From Lepeophtheirus salmonis (Eukaryota; Arthropoda; Copepoda; Siphonostomatoida; Caligidae), in NCBI RefSeq assembly GCF_016086655.4, contig NC_052137.2:7130001-7194000 (forward strand): a stretch of 64,000 nucleotides of DNA, read 5' to 3'. The translations under genes and the position numbers were made by a program. Shown in pieces: positions 11,275 to 21,279 of this stretch; position 1 is the stretch's first letter; each line of letters begins with the position of its first letter. The notes below the pieces were generated by a model. It was not told the DNA's origin and made no database searches. It saw nothing but the letters and a program-made list of their open reading frames with translations.

Positions 11275-11960
11275 GATTTTGATTTTTAAGGTGGTCATAT
11301 AAGGGGGACTTGTTCTTTTACCAAAATACAATAATTGTTTTTGGATATCAAAGAGACTAAATAAAGTGTTGAACTATGAATCAAAAAATGCCTGGTGTCT
11401 CAAAAAACAACTATACAAGTAATGTCATTTTCTAAATTTATTCAAAATCAAAAAGCTATGGGGAAAAAAAAAAAAATTGGTGAAAATTACAGGTCGTTTT
11501 TTTCAGGTGGGATAAAACGACAACATTGAATGAAATATTGGATTCGTAGAAAAAATAAAGTTTCTATAAATTTCTCAATAAAAATGAATGTTTAGCTGAA
11601 ATATATATCATTTTCTGACTATTTTTTTCATTTTTCTTTCATCAAACGTCCATTTTCAATTTTGAGGAAAAAATGTGAAAAAAAATAAGCGGATTTGGAG
11701 ATAAAATTCGAAATTCTAGCATCTAAGCATATTGTATTTTCAATTTCGGGACCATCTTGTAAAATAATTTTTGCAATATTTGCAAAAATGAGCTAGTTAT
11801 TGAGGATTATTTTTTGGACTACATGATTCTCCAATAATTTTTTTTTTGCTAGTTCGAAAAAAATCTGGCTAGTTTTGTGTTCTTCTGTACAATGAGAAAA
11901 AAATTGAAGTTTTACTTTCTTGCAATTTTCTTCGAGAATTTCGATTTAATAATTATTTGA
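11275..11960 (-). repeat. Dispersed repeat of about 0.7 kb, minus-strand copy
   Basis: The reverse complement aligns with 55200-55870 over its whole length. Shared words in order include 'CAATAACT(A/G)G(C/T)TCATTT', 'ATATTGCAAAAATTAT', 'ATATTTCAG(C/T)TAAACATT' and 'TTTTGAGAC(A/G)CCAG', ending in a '(T)CCCCCTTATATGACC'-like word. A third, shorter copy is at 26740-27345. No conserved reading frame was found. Confidence 0.6.
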
Positions 11961-12004
11961 TTAAAAAAAAATTAAACTTCATATCTGGACACATTTTTTC
12001 ATGC

Positions 12005-12700
12005 ATACACCGGGTGTGGCAAATAAATCATTACACTTCGTTTTTGCTACATAAATCAAGATTTTTGTGAATACAGTAAAATTGTTCTGGTCCAGTACTA
12101 AAAATAAACATAACAAACTAGATCTTCCTAAGTGTCTTAGAAGCCAAGGAAATGCCATCTGAACGTGACCAAGGAATTTCGGTCCGCGTACTTTGAACAC
12201 CTATAAAAAACCAATGGAGATTGCATTATTACCAGGGGTACAAACCAGCTACCCAGGTATGAACCTGGTGTTCTATCAGGATGGTGCACCTACACGCACA
12301 TCCAAAAAGTTCAGTAAGTGGTTCGAGGACAACTTGCCTTTCTACCCAAAGAAAATATGGCCCCCTACTCACGAAATGCCAACCCATTGGAATTCACTTT
12401 TTTGAATGCATGTTAAGTCCAATGCCTGCACCGTACGTCGCCCAAATATCAACAACCTCAAGGACAACATCAATCAGCACTGGGATGCCATGTCTGAGGA
12501 CTACATCCGTAATGAGTGTGAGGCCTTCGGTGGCTGCCTGGAAGCCATCATCTTTTGCCAAGGGGGGGGGGCTACATCCATGATTAGGGTAGCCAATAAA
12601 TCATATTCCCTTTTTTTATTTAATTGACATACCCTCTTACAACTGGTTGCTGAAATACATCTTGATGAAACTGTAAAGATTTTGTCGCCACACCCGGTAT
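12005..12700 (+). mobile_element. Internally deleted Tc1/mariner element
   Basis: The terminal inverted repeats are visible. 'ACCGGGTGTGGC' at 12009-12020 pairs with its reverse complement 'GCCACACCCGGT' at 12688-12699, with further imperfect pairing inward. TA dinucleotides lie at both outer edges. The element is about 0.7 kb where full-length relatives are about 1.2-1.3 kb, so the middle of the transposase gene has been lost. Confidence 0.8.
12152..12600 (+). pseudogene. Mariner transposase, deleted and frameshifted
   Basis: The frame starts MPSERDQGISVRVL, the usual N-terminal start of a helix-turn-helix region, then meets a stop where the deletion falls. Coding resumes near 12238 with LVFYQDGAPTRTSKKF, the second catalytic Asp being in YQDGAP. 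It runs on to WPPTH, shifts frame at the third catalytic position (readable as NANPLEFTF, so Asp would be Glu or lost), and resumes at 12406 with MHVKSNACTVRRPNINNL through EAFGGCLEAII. The spacing resembles DD37D-type mariners. Non-functional. Confidence 0.8.
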
Positions 12701-13334
12701 GTTGCTATGTTGCAGCGGTGGTGAAGTTTAAACTTCCTTTAAAAAGAATAATGCAATTCTTTTTAAATTCATAATAATTCATATGTTATAATGCTCGCTC
12801 GTACCGAAGGGGTCTAAACATTAAGAAACAATAATATTTAGCTTTGTCAATGTAATTTCCCGTTCTCCCCTTGGCCCCAGCAACGCCAGGTAAACGTTTG
12901 CTTGTCTTTGATAAAACAAGGAAACCGGAAATTATTGAAGATATATTAGACTCCTTAAATTATTAAGGGATATGCACATGAGTAGAAAATAATATTAGAA
13001 AAATATCAATCAATATTATCAAATATACAATATGCACATTTCCTTGAATATATATTTAATGTTTTAAAAATACTTTCAAATAATTGGTAGTCACATTACT
13101 CTCAAATTTAAATCTACATATTTAGTAAGATCAATAAACATCCACAAAGGATGTGCTCCCTCACACCTTAATGATCAAAATTGTTAATCTATACCTTAAT
13201 TGATAAGATCAGTATGTACAGGAGTAATTCATTATTAAGTTTCTACTTAAAAACTCGTTCCCTTATTTGGATGATGCAAACATTCACACATCCTTTTAGG
13301 TTCACTATAAAATGATTGTAGTAAAAAGGTTACG

Positions 13335-13500
13335 GACAAAAACGTTGGGGTAATATCATTGTTTGGTAATATCGTTGTGTATATTATAATTGTGAGGCAA
13401 ACACATTGTGAGTAATATCATTGTGAAGCAATAAGATTGTGAGTAATTTCACTACAAGACAATTATATTGTGTGCAATTTCGTTGCAAATTAGATTATAT
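13335..13500. repeat. Degenerate short tandem repeat (ATTGTGAGTAAT-like)
   Basis: Variants of 'GTAATATCATTGTG', 'GCAATAAGATTGTGAGTAAT' and 'CAATTATATTGTG' follow each other for about 165 bases with a period near 13-30 bases. A two-unit relative is at 51695-51752. Confidence 0.5.
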
Positions 13501-13546
13501 TCGGAAGATAAAACTATTGAATGATGAAGAAACATGCCAGGATTAG

Positions 13547-14032
13547 AACCCTTCTAATATACTATATTATACACCGGCCAATGGCTGTATAGGTGAAGTA
13601 CTGGGCCCCTAGGTAAGTTGAATTTATCTGCCGCCGCTACCCTGAGCATCGAGGTACCCTTCTAATATCCTAAAATACACCATGTCCTGCAGGTTATACA
13701 GGTGAAGTGCTAGGCCCCGAGGTAAGTTGCATTTATCCGCCATGACTTCCCTGTGCATCAATTCACCTTTCTTATATCTCAAAATACAACCCGACCCAGA
13801 GGTTGTATAGGTGAAGTGCTGGGCCTCAAGGTAGTTTAAACTTTACCAACGCTGCGTTTATAAGCACCAAAGAACCCTTCTAACATACTATAATATACGC
13901 TGGCCTACAGGTTGTGTAGGTGAGGTGCTGGGTCCCAAGGAAGTTTAAACTTTACCACCGCTGCATTCATAAGCACCAAAGAACCCTTCTCACATGCTAT
14001 AATATACGTTGGCCCACAGGTTATGTAGGGGA
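13547..14032. repeat. 109-bp minisatellite, about 4.5 units
   Basis: Units begin at about 13548, 13656, 13765, 13874 and 13983, giving periods of 108, 109, 109 and 109. Each unit contains 'CCCTTCTAA(T/C)AT', 'GG(T/C)TGTATAGGTGAAGT' and 'CTGGGCCCC(T/G)AGGTAAGTT'. The array is markedly richer in G+C than its surroundings. Units 1 and 2 keep a perfect splice-donor word, AGGTAAGTT. Units 3-5 are decayed there (AGGTAGTTT, AGGAAGTTT). Neighbouring units differ little, so the array expanded fairly recently. No open frame crosses it. Confidence 0.85.
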
Positions 14033-14140
14033 AATCTGAAAGTCAATATGAAGTACTTTGTTCATGAGATGGCATCTTGTAAGTACTCATAGATAATATG
14101 AGTAAGTTACAATTACAACAAGATGAAATCTTCTAGCTTT

Positions 14141-14494
14141 TTATTTTACATTAACAGGGAGCTGCTTCTTAAAGTTGTCGTCTGTCAGCCTCTTTTTATT
14201 TTTCCTCAGGATCTGTTTTACCTTGGAGAACAAACGAATACTGATGCCACTACTGGGAAGCATGATATTGTATATTTGAAATACTTTTTTGACCCTTTGG
14301 TAAGCCAATATCTTTTCAGGACCTTCAGAGTCATCAGCCAAGTATCTTTGAACTTTCTGCTTGTTCGTATACTTCTTTTTGGAACTTTGGTGAAGAAATT
14401 GGGACAGCTGGTTGTATGGCTGATCTTCAAATAAGATGGTCTCCTCAAAAAAGGAACTGTTTTGCCTTTTCTTGAGCCTCCTCAGTAAGAAAGG
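14141..14494 (-). pseudogene. hAT transposase C-terminal (dimerisation) fragment
   Basis: An open frame of 117 codons without a stop reads ...LADDSEGPEKILAYQRVKKV, then FQIYNIMLPSSGISIRLFSK, then RLTDDNFKKQLPVNVK and a stop. The L-A-Y-x-R-V-K-K-V-F-x-x-Y-N and L-P-S-S-x-x-x-x-R-L-F-S blocks are the hATC dimerisation domain of hAT transposases. The catalytic N-terminal portion and the BED zinc finger are absent upstream (an in-frame stop lies at 14495). It is a fragment, although the retained part is surprisingly free of stops, which suggests a young insertion or domestication. The frame carries no start codon appropriate to the domain. Confidence 0.8.
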
Positions 14495-14499
14495 CTAAT

Positions 14500-17090
14500 T
14501 TGAATTGAGAGAGATAAGTTGATGTGTAATTTTGTACAATTTGAACGGATCGAATTTTATTTATTTTTGTTGCAATAAGCCAATATAAAGATCTGGGCTG
14601 ATTGTGATACTGTGATCAGTAATATAATATCGCCATATCATAATTGATCCCTGATCAGAAAAAAACTCCAATCAACAAGCCTGGAAATTACTATAAAACA
14701 GAATACAATTGTCAATTATTACATACTATGATTTCAACAAATTGGTATGTTCCCTAGTTCATAAACCTTAAAACCATTCTATCTACCATCTACATTTATA
14801 GGTCCATAGAAGTAGACTGAAATTTCAAATTAAATATACAAACACACTAAAAGATACATAAATTGCTATTATTAAACTATTAATGTTTATTACATGGGCA
14901 GGGTTTGAAGGCAAGAAGGTATATGAAACCAGGTATCAATCTATGTATGTCACGGTGTTACCTTGGTAACAAAAAAATACCCTATATATATGTAGGTAAG
15001 TTACAAAATATTTAAAATGCAATATGTTCTTTGTAAACCTGTTTTATCTGATAAATAATGGTAAAAGAAAATTTTTCATGTCTCAAGCTTCTATATTAAG
15101 AAAGTTATAACCAAACTATCTTCGTACCGTAAATCAAAATTGAATAAAAACTTTCAAAAGTCTGATTTCATGAATTAATTTACATAGTATTCAAAGATTT
15201 AAAAACTAAGAATCTTTATGACCATTGGTATCTTGTTCTTGCCGTCAATAGTTACTCCGTGAGTTTTAATTTACAAATACGACTACATAATAAAGTCAAA
15301 AAAATTATAAACAAATTCAAAAAAATAATGAAATAACTTTTTCTTTACTTATTCCTTAATTCTGATAAGATTTTTTTCTTTTTTTAATTTGATCTCATTT
15401 TGTAGTACTTCCGGTACACCGGAAATTTGACCGGATGAAGGGTAACAGTTTTTGATGGCACAGAAAAAAAATAGTTTATGTGGTCATCTTGTGACTTTCA
15501 ATTTAGTCAACTTTACAATATAGCGAACACTCTATTAAATTTTTTTGGTAATCACACACAAATACTAATGCATATCTACGCTTCTATTAAAATATTAGTA
15601 AGCAATATTATAATTACGTATCCGTCGTATTAATTATTAAACATACGTAAAGAGCGGAACATATTTAAATGTTTTATCACAAAACCTTTCACCCTTCCTT
15701 TATTCATAAGTAAATTCAGTATTAAAATAGATATTGAATGTGGAATACCTATGTGACATTATTCAAAAACACAACAGATATTTTCTGGTGCAACCGATAG
15801 GATATTCGCCACAACTCGAAAATCCCTACCCTTTTTTGGTACTTTACGGAGTTATTAGGAAAAATTTCTCAAGAGCTATGGCTGAGATATAGAAGATCAT
15901 TTTGCTTATTTAGACATGTGTTGAGGTTCTATCCCGGTTACACAGCCAAAATTGGGAAAATGTAATACATGTTTCTAAACCAAACTTTTATTTACACTTC
16001 AAATTTAAAGTCAGAAATTCAAAATATACAATGGTTTTCAGATATACACATTTTTGTAAAGGTATGTCTAATCTAACGGAAATAAAAATATCTCTTCAGC
16101 ATTTTCAAGTTCTACAAATGAATCAATTAGTCAAATACCTGAAGTTTCGAGAGCCTGTAGTTATTTTGTGACAAATGGCACCCTGATTTTGCCAATATCA
16201 AGTAGTTGCTTCTCATTTGATTTCAAAATATCACACTTTTCGAAATATGGATAAAAACAACACATTCCAGAAGTATTAAGTAGTTTGGCTCAAATTGGCT
16301 ATCATTTTCATGAAGAAGTATATGTTGGGCAGAATCAATTAAGTTTTCAAGAATATTGCTCATTTTATATTTTGATTGAGGCCTCAACCAAATGCAAAAT
16401 TTTGATTAAAATTTTAAATGCATAAATCGAAAAAAAAAAAAAAAATCGTAAATATTACAACTAGGGAAAAATCAAACGATCAAATTTTAGTATTTCAAAC
16501 GTTTTTATCTAATATTGCTCATTTCATATATTTTTTTAAATGTTATTGTCAAGAAATAGTATAAAGAAGGCATCAATTTAAACCTTATTAAATTTCTAAT
16601 AAAATGATGGGTAAATCAACCCTGCAGTCCTTTTTTTATCAGTAGATATGGCTACCTAAAGCCAAGAATTTATCTAAAAGTATAACTTATTGATTTTGTT
16701 TGTCACTCAAGGCATATTTTTTAAATGGCCATTGCACAAAAGTTATGGATAAAACAACAAAACAAACAGTTTTATTTTAAAGTCCTGGCCACTATGTATC
16801 ATTGGAACATAAATAATGGTTTTTTAAATGTACATTTTAGATTCTATATGTCTACAAAATTGGGATTTTAAAATTTTTGTCATGGAAAAACTGTCATTTT
16901 TTGGGAAAATTGTTCACAAATTCAAATTTATTGCCTAAATCATACAAAATACAGGATTAAAACTTCAAAAATCCTAATCTACAGACATATTTACCCAAGA
17001 AAAGACTTACTAACAATTTTCAATGTTTATTTTCTACCCTTAATATTTTTTCAAACTTTTGGCAGTGAAACAGGGGTCAAATCTTCAACC
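14500..17090. other. A/T-rich DNA without recognised features
   Basis: I read this on both strands and found no transposase motif, no open frame beyond chance and no clear inverted repeats. The inverted motif 'CCGGTACACCGG' at about 15413 is isolated. Confidence 0.5.
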
Positions 17091-17093
17091 ATG

Positions 17094-17830
17094 TCACAGT
17101 AACAGATGGATCAACAGCAAAAACAATGGGAAGCGATGACGAAGATCCTGCAGGATGGCATTTCAAGTCCGTCTACAGTTTATTCAACCTCTCATTCGAG
17201 TCTTTTGATTCGTCACATGAATTGTGGCCTGATTATTGGCAACGTTTTCTTACATTTGTTGGAGCACATTCAGTGCCCAAGGATAAAATGCCGTATATAT
17301 TTCAAACTAATCAATGAAGGGATGTTTATAGGCTTTTACAGAATTTAGAGGAGCAGCAGAATCTTGAAAGATATTTTTCCTCTTACTCTCGAACAAATTA
17401 CAGCTTTCATGAGTACTCGCTTTGACTCGAAACTTTTTATTGTTAATGAGCGATTAAAATATTAGAAAAATATCAAAAGGAACCCCGGAGAGACAACAAG
17501 CAGTCACGTGCGACTTCAAATCAATAAAGGATCCTCTTGGGGAAGCCCTTCTTTATTAGTGTGTATGCTCTCTAAATAATGAAGCGGTCCAACATTTCGA
17601 GTAAAAGATGACGAGTTTGACTTTGCACATCCAATTAAAATAGGTGTGGAAACTGATGATGGGCGAGTTTTGCCAAGGATATGGTACAATCCAACGCTAT
17701 TAACAAAGCCATATAAAAGAAGAATAAGGAAAAAGGACATATTGTGCGATGTAAATCTTTTTATTTATATTTTAGATGTTGAGGTTTTGGACATAGTGGA
17801 AATGAATGTCGATCACAAAGATTAAAGGGC
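17094..17830 (+). pseudogene. Gypsy gag, frameshifted
   Basis: It opens MDQQQKQWEAMTKILQDGIS, shifts frame near 17175, and continues as SFESFDSSHELWPDYWQRFL and GAHSVPKDKMPYIFQTNQ. These match the W-x-x-Y-W-x-R-F and (K/R)x(A/P)x-x-F-L-T-N type capsid blocks of arthropod gypsy gag. Near 17500 'TCDFKSIKDPLGEAL' is readable. The zinc-knuckle region expected near 17780 is too decayed to recognise. Confidence 0.8.
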
Positions 17831-17939
17831 AATTATTCTGGCCTTGCCGGCCATTTAGAAAAAGAATGTACGAAGAAGGTCAATGTACTGTCCATTGTAT
17901 CCAAAAAGTGAATTCTGTTTAAAATGAAAAAGCATCGTC

Positions 17940-18300
17940 TAAGCTTGAGATAACTCTCAATATTCAAGGACATACATTCGAGTTGGAGACAGCCACTACA
18001 GGCAATTTCTTTTCGAAGCGTCACTGGAAGGAATTAGGAAGTCATGCACTGGAAAAGGCCCATTGGAAGTATGAATCCACGATCAAGCACAATCTACCGA
18101 TCATCTGGACATTTTTTTTTTTGCAAATATTTGGATTCAAGATGGAAATGATTTTTGCAAAATTTTATTAACAGTTGTCGATATTCCTGATTTAAATTTG
18201 TTGGGCCGGAGTGCAATTCGTGAATGTGGGATATCTGTAGAGGATGTGTTAAATGGACCAAAAGCAGTAAACGCTTTCAAAGTTGAAAAATAATCAAAGG
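17940..18300 (+). pseudogene. Gypsy retropepsin with destroyed active site
   Basis: The frame reads LEITLNIQGHTFELETATTG, then NFFSKRHWKELGSHALEKAH. After a frame change it reads VVDIPDLNLLGRSAIRECGI. The aspartic-protease motif, normally D-T-G after the E-L-E-V block, reads A-T-T, so the catalytic aspartate is gone. The downstream D-L-N-L-(L/I)-G-R flap-to-C-terminal block is well kept. Confidence 0.8.
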
Positions 18301-18660
18301 CCCTGTGTGCAAAATTTTATAAATTATGGAGACCAGAGCTGGGATGTCTCAAAGATTTCGCCTTTGAGGTAAAATTTAAAAATAATGTTCTAACCGTTTT
18401 TTTGTAAGGCAAGGCGTGTTCTCCTAGCTCGTGAGTTGGATTTAGAAGATGCATATGGAGAAGGGATCGCAAAACGTTTTTAGGAGCCTAACCAGTTTTT
18501 TGAATACGGGACTCCTTTTGTATCCTTATACCCTGCGAGGACGTTACATTGAGCCAATCCAAGAAACTCAGTCTTACATCAAAGTTTATCCAAATCTCTT
18601 CCTCTACCATCTTAAGAACCGTGATAATTTTTATGCATTCGTAGAATAGATGAAATGAGG
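18290..18660 (+). pseudogene. Gypsy protease-RT linker and RT start
   Basis: Readable blocks are ALCAKFYKLWRPELGCLKDF, FEVKFKNN and LDLEDAYGEGIAKRF, then EYGTPFV-like residues in another frame. This is the usual connection between retropepsin and the thumb-proximal start of reverse transcriptase in Ty3/gypsy elements. The catalytic Y-x-D-D region is not present downstream. Confidence 0.65.
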
Positions 18661-19450
18661 TATCCAATTCTTTATGGTTAAAAACTAATTTCTCTTATTA
18701 GGATCTGCCCGGGACTTGTTTGTAAAAATAAAGGATTTTCCTAGTATATACCTGAACCATTTTTAACGTGTATCAGTGCATGGATTCTTCAAAAATGACG
18801 TTTGGAACTGCATGTTCCATGGCATAAATAAGCCAAGTCTTTTGAACCTTCGCCTAAATAGTTGTATATCCTTGAATTTTAAACTTTATCATACAATCCA
18901 AACCAGATAACACAGTTTACCACTGGGTAATTGCATTTTATAAATTTGGTATTTATAACAGCCCTAAATAAAGACAAAGCTTACAATCTAATGACTAAGT
19001 TATGCTGCAAATGATGATAGAATCTAGAAACGGGAATATCCATACAGTCTTGAATATTACGAAAGATATGTAAATATATAAATTTTGAAAAATAATTATC
19101 TCAGTTCCAGCTTTTGTCCAGATCAACGATATTTTTCTTCATGTTACTTGTTCGGGTCTGATACATGAACAATCAAGCTAGACGACAATAATATAAATTT
19201 TTGATAGACTATAAATGTTTAAGTCAATTAATTTGTTGGTCTCATTTGGACATCCCCATTTATTTAATATCAATTTTTATTGTAAAATTTGTTTATTTAG
19301 GTCCCGAAGAGGGTCAGCATCAACAATGCAAAAGATTTTCTTAAGGGATTGAAAATAAAAACAAATCCCAATCCCCATTTAGCAAGAACAATGGCAATAA
19401 TTACTCTGAAGTGGATTATTGGATTCTTAATTCTACTCTGAGTCCAACAA
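18660..19450. other. Nothing recognised
   Basis: A/T-rich DNA between the gypsy remnant and the next mariner. No terminal repeat of either element could be traced into it. Confidence 0.5.
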
Positions 19451-19457
19451 GGATTTA

Positions 19458-20149
19458 CAGGCTGGTCCATTAAAATCTGAACACTTACAAATCTGATAAT
19501 TAATGAAGTTTGAGTGATTGAAATTAATTCATATTCTGAAATATTAAAGCAAAAACAAATAGTTACAAAACAAAACAAACTGGAGCTCTCCAGCTGACGT
19601 ACAAGGTGAGAAAATGAGACTTAAAGGTGATGGACGAATTTCCATTGACGTACTATAAACAGTTTAGCGTCTCTAGGACCACTATCTACGTCTTCAGGAT
19701 GTCGGAAACGTTGAAGAGGAAGAGTGTATCTGTCAAAAAAGCTAAACTGGAACCAAATAAGTTAAATAAAACAGTCAAACCATATCTCGTCAAGTCCATG
19801 AGGGTCCATTCAAGAGATCTCGGAATTTCACACCAGGTTGTCGAGAAAGCTATAAAAAAAGTGGGCCAAAATACCCTTGTGAGGGTAGAGAAGCCACTTT
19901 TGACACCAGAATTGAAATAAATCCATCTCCTTCGTAGCGTAGATGACTAAATCCACAGCTGGTGCCAGACCTTCTGACACCGCCTGAAAGACACCATTGT
20001 CCCAAAGGTGGGTACACTAATGATTAAGAGAGTTCAGTCACACATCTATTTCAAATTTTTAATTTTGTTGAAATTCTTTGTATAATTGGTAAATTATATC
20101 TTTTTGAACTTTAAAATTTTAAGTGTTTATATTTTAATGGACCACTTGG
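19458..20149 (+). mobile_element. Mariner element, internally deleted, TA-flanked
   Basis: The ends read 'CAGGCTGGTCCATTAAAATC' on the left and, in reverse complement, 'CCAAGTGGTCCATTAAAATA' on the right. Both continue into 'AACACTT'. TA dinucleotides abut each end (19456-19457 and 20150-20151), as expected of a mariner target duplication. It is the same family as 56563-57381. At 692 bp it is about half of full length. Confidence 0.85.
19627..19920 (+). pseudogene. Mariner transposase N-terminal fragment
   Basis: The open frame reads ...FSVSRTTIYVFRMSETLKRK, then SVKKAKLEPNKLNKTVKPYL and SMRVHSRDLGISHQVVEKAI. This is the paired helix-turn-helix DNA-binding half of a mariner transposase (first helix set at R-T-T-I-Y-V, second at R-D-L-G-I-S-H-Q-V-V). 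The catalytic half is missing or scrambled. After the stop, traces such as 'GWYTND' near 20010 correspond to the normal C-terminus. The equivalent frame at 56713 aligns residue by residue. Confidence 0.8.
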
Positions 20150-20164
20150 TATTTCAGGGTGCAT

Positions 20165-20420
20165 ATTGCAGTCAATTGTTCTAACTTCCAACCTCCAACT
20201 TACATTTACTGCCTCTAACCTGGCCCTGAAGTTGGCACAGGCATTGATGAGGAAATTCTTGTCCATGTTGGCTGCTGCCTTGAGAATGGATCCCGTAAGG
20301 AGTCAAAAGCGTTATGAGCATGTTTATTGGACTTTCTCTCTAGTACAAGGGGTTCAGATACAGCTAGCAACGAGGCCACATTGTCATTGCCCAAAACAGC
20401 AAGGTCTTAAATATATTGGT
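20165..20420 (-). pseudogene. Mariner transposase C-terminal fragment
   Basis: On the minus strand it reads LKAAANMDKNFLINACANFR, then ARLEAV. This is the standard mariner C-terminus (x-N-M-D-x-x-F-(V/L)-I-x-A-C-x-x-F-R-x-R-(L/I)-E-A-V). Upstream residues such as 'INMLITLLT' are decayed. It sits directly beside the right end of 19458-20149 but in the opposite orientation and is from another family. Confidence 0.7.
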
Positions 20421-20510
20421 ATTTCCAGAGTAAATCCAGCTTCAATTATCCGATTTGGACAAACTGCAACAATTTAAAATTTTACCCTGACACTCGATCT
20501 AATAACATCA
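20398..20510. repeat. Dispersed repeat, copy 1 (second at 54868)
   Basis: Shared words in order are 'AAGGTCTT(A/C)AA', 'AATAAATCCA'-like, 'CCGATTTG(G/A)(A/G)CAAACTG' and 'TGACAC(T/C)(C/G)', ending 'ACATCAAT'. Roughly 115 bases are alignable with 54868-54980. The nature of the repeat is unknown. Confidence 0.55.
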
Positions 20511-21068
20511 ATTTAAGCTCTCAAGTATAATTAACTATAGAGTTATCTGCGTCTTTGGGGGTACACCCGGCACGGAGACACACAACAATGGCCGTACAAC
20601 ATTCGTATTCGGAGTTCATCTCATTGATATTATACAGTTTTGTTAGTTAAATCCTATGAGTACACTTTCAGTAACCTATATGTCAGGATTACTCAATATA
20701 TTGAGTTATAAAATTGTTCTGTATTTAAACTTCCCGCCCTATATTTATTAGAATGTGACTTTTCTAAAAGCAAGAAAAATTTAGGAATGAAGGATTTCAC
20801 ATGAAACATGAAACCATATTTGAAATTATTATAAAACTAATCATTGAAAAGGGTAAACTAAAATAATTATTGATTCGTGATCCATGCATCAATTACTTCT
20901 AAAACTAAATGTTGAGCTAAAATGTTATAAAAACAACAAAAAAAAAAACTATTCGACCCAGTTCAATTCAACATAACACTAGTGGATTCTTCTCAAATAT
21001 GCTCATGTAATCATTTCTACTTGAGTTTATGTACTGTATTTCGATCCCTCAAAAAGAAAAAGGCTATT

Positions 21069-21257
21069 ATGAAGGATGATTCATTTTTCGACTCAGTGGA
21101 CACATACATAAATAATAATGTGAAGCCTTTAAGATGTTCTCCATTAATGCTAAATGTGTTGCATTGGAATGATAACTCCATTCTACTTGTGATTATTATG
21201 TGTATATTAGGGTGGGTCTTTTACTTAGGTACTAAAAAATTAACTTATCACAAGTAG
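21069..21257 (+). CDS. Candidate small membrane protein (62 aa)
   Basis: The frame begins at ATG 21069 (MKDDSFFDSVDTYINNN...) and ends with NSILLVIIMCILGWVFYLG and TKKLTYHK. The N-terminal half is polar and acidic. A single hydrophobic helix of about 19 residues comes near the C-terminus, followed by a short basic tail, as in tail-anchored or small single-pass proteins. AATAAA follows 16 bases after the stop (21273). The frame is open further upstream to about 20982 without another good Met, so a spliced 5' part is possible. I do not recognise the protein. Composition and the poly(A) signal are the only support. Confidence 0.42.
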   Translation: MKDDSFFDSVDTYINNNVKPLRCSPLMLNVLHWNDNSILLVIIMCILGWVFYLGTKKLTYHK

Positions 21258-21272
21258 GTTTATCAAGCTTAG

Positions 21273-21278
21273 AATAAA
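21273..21278 (+). promoter_or_regulatory. Poly(A) signal of small ORF 21069-21257
   Basis: AATAAA shortly after the stop codon of the 62-residue frame. Confidence 0.35.
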
Positions 21279-21279
21279 T

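Larger units (their letters stand above)
17094..18660 (+). mobile_element. Ty3/gypsy retrotransposon remnant (gag-protease-RT start)
   Basis: A contiguous remnant in element order: gag-like capsid region, retropepsin, then the linker and opening of reverse transcriptase. No long terminal repeats were found, and reverse transcriptase is lost after its first part. Many frameshifts and stops make it non-functional. The three parts are listed separately. Confidence 0.85.

Noticed and set aside
13529..13612. tRNA gene on the minus strand at the edge of the minisatellite
   Set aside because: A B-box-like word is present, but no acceptor or anticodon stem can be drawn. Kept only as a hint in the minisatellite finding.
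13335..14032. CRISPR array
   Set aside because: The repeats are contiguous with no unique spacers, and the DNA is eukaryotic. It is a tandem repeat.
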